Shown: in pieces, positions 63,530-64,000 of the stretch | How positions within the stretch are numbered: position 1 is the first letter of the stretch | Layout of the letters: each line of letters begins with the position of its first letter | Origin: Urechis unicinctus | Taxonomy: Eukaryota > Annelida > Polychaeta > Xenopneusta > Urechidae | Direction of reading: 5' to 3' | Length of the DNA stretch: 64,000 nucleotides | Assembly (NCBI GenBank): GCA_034190875.2 | Contig: CM067357.1 | Coordinates: forward strand, 17,261,464 to 17,325,463 | The notes under the pieces: generated by a model | What the model was told of the DNA's origin: nothing | The model's database searches: none | What the model saw: the letters and a program-made list of their open reading frames with translations, nothing else | Made by a program: the position numbers and the translations under genes

Positions 63530-64000
63530 TGCAATTTTAGGCACAGAAACCTAGCTAATACTCGCTTAAACACTTTTCACACAAGTCACATTCATGCGGC
63601 TGTTCGACTGAGTGGATCCGCATATGACTTCCAAGACCCTCGGATTGGCCAAACCACTTTCCACACCGGACACTTTTCTACGGCTCCTCTCCTGTACGGG
63701 TCTTGATGTGTCTTCTTAAATAACCAGCATTATTCATACTATTCCAACAATAGTCAGATGTACTTGGTTTCTATATTGTGAACTTCCTCATATACATTAT
63801 AGGAACATCACTAACCGCATTTTCTAATTGTCTCTCCTGTGAATATCGGACTATGGCATATTAGAGCCTCATACCGCTTAAACGTGTTTACATAAGTGTA
63901 ACATTTATACAGCATCCCTCCTGTGAGTCCGCATGTGCTTTATTAAAAATATTAGCAGTCTTAAATATTTTTCCACAATTGTCACATTTATAAGGCCTCT
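63530..64000 (-). pseudogene. C2H2 zinc-finger remnant at the window edge
   Basis: From the right edge, the minus strand reads RPYKCDNCGKIFKTANIF with weak His spacing. Near 63700 it reads TGEEP, stop, CGKWFGQSEGLGSHMRIHSV, then ECDLCEKCLSEY and a stop. These are degenerate fingers with linkers. The rest of the gene lies beyond the window to the right. It is not obviously a copy of the array at 13.8 kb. Confidence 0.55.

Overview
This is animal nuclear DNA, most likely from a mollusc and probably a gastropod. The evidence is split exons with GT/AG junctions, a C2H2 zinc-finger array with TGEKP linkers, a C-type lectin, a BTB exon, a SWIM-finger exon, and many dispersed retroelements. The species call rests on recall of similar repeat ends and is not proven. 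No bacterial operon, rRNA, tRNA or CRISPR array was found. Nearly every coding stretch is eroded, so the window reads as a repeat-rich accessory region with a few gene remnants.

Layout. 1-2.8 kb holds a decayed Ty3/gypsy integrase followed in the same direction by an Env-like reading frame with its own signal peptide. 2.9-6.1 kb is a diverged tandem duplication carrying an unrecognised decayed protein. 6.3-7.1 kb has two copies of a G-run-ended repeat. 8.3-12.7 kb is full of old repeats, some with DR1-type nuclear-receptor motifs, plus a SINE. 13.8-15.4 kb is a C2H2 zinc-finger gene broken by stops. 19.7-22.3 kb has a RecQ-like helicase fragment, a second inverted Env-like copy and a SWIM-finger exon (all minus strand).

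The centrepiece, 22.7-28.4 kb, is a near full-length RNase H-bearing LINE. ORF1 has three zinc knuckles and ORF2 carries endonuclease, reverse transcriptase and RNase H. Its 3' tail, with TTACC repeats, recurs at the end of truncated LINE copies (33.3, 42.5 and 50.4 kb) and of roughly ten short elements called SINEs here. The body of those short elements also matches the sequence just upstream of LINE ORF1, so they look like internally deleted LINE derivatives, comparable to trypanosome ingi/RIME pairs.

30.4-33.0 kb is a decayed multi-exon DUF6589-like gene. 34.7-35.4 kb is a second RecQ-like block. 36.4-38.4 kb joins two minisatellites to a gypsy-like Gag. 40.5-41.1 kb is a tyrosine-recombinase-like remnant. 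47.1-47.9 kb is a two-exon C-type lectin domain, the best-preserved host gene piece. 48.6-49.3 kb is a GC-richer decayed frame of unknown family. 50.4-55.9 kb holds minus-strand LINE and SINE copies around a broken BTB exon and a gypsy protease/RT scrap. 56.0-58.5 kb is a decayed long gene of unknown family. 58.5-62.4 kb is a 4-kb foldback element with nested direct repeats. The window ends in minus-strand zinc-finger remnants.

The LINE is the probable source of enzymes for the short elements. The remaining gene pieces do not form an operon or a shared pathway.
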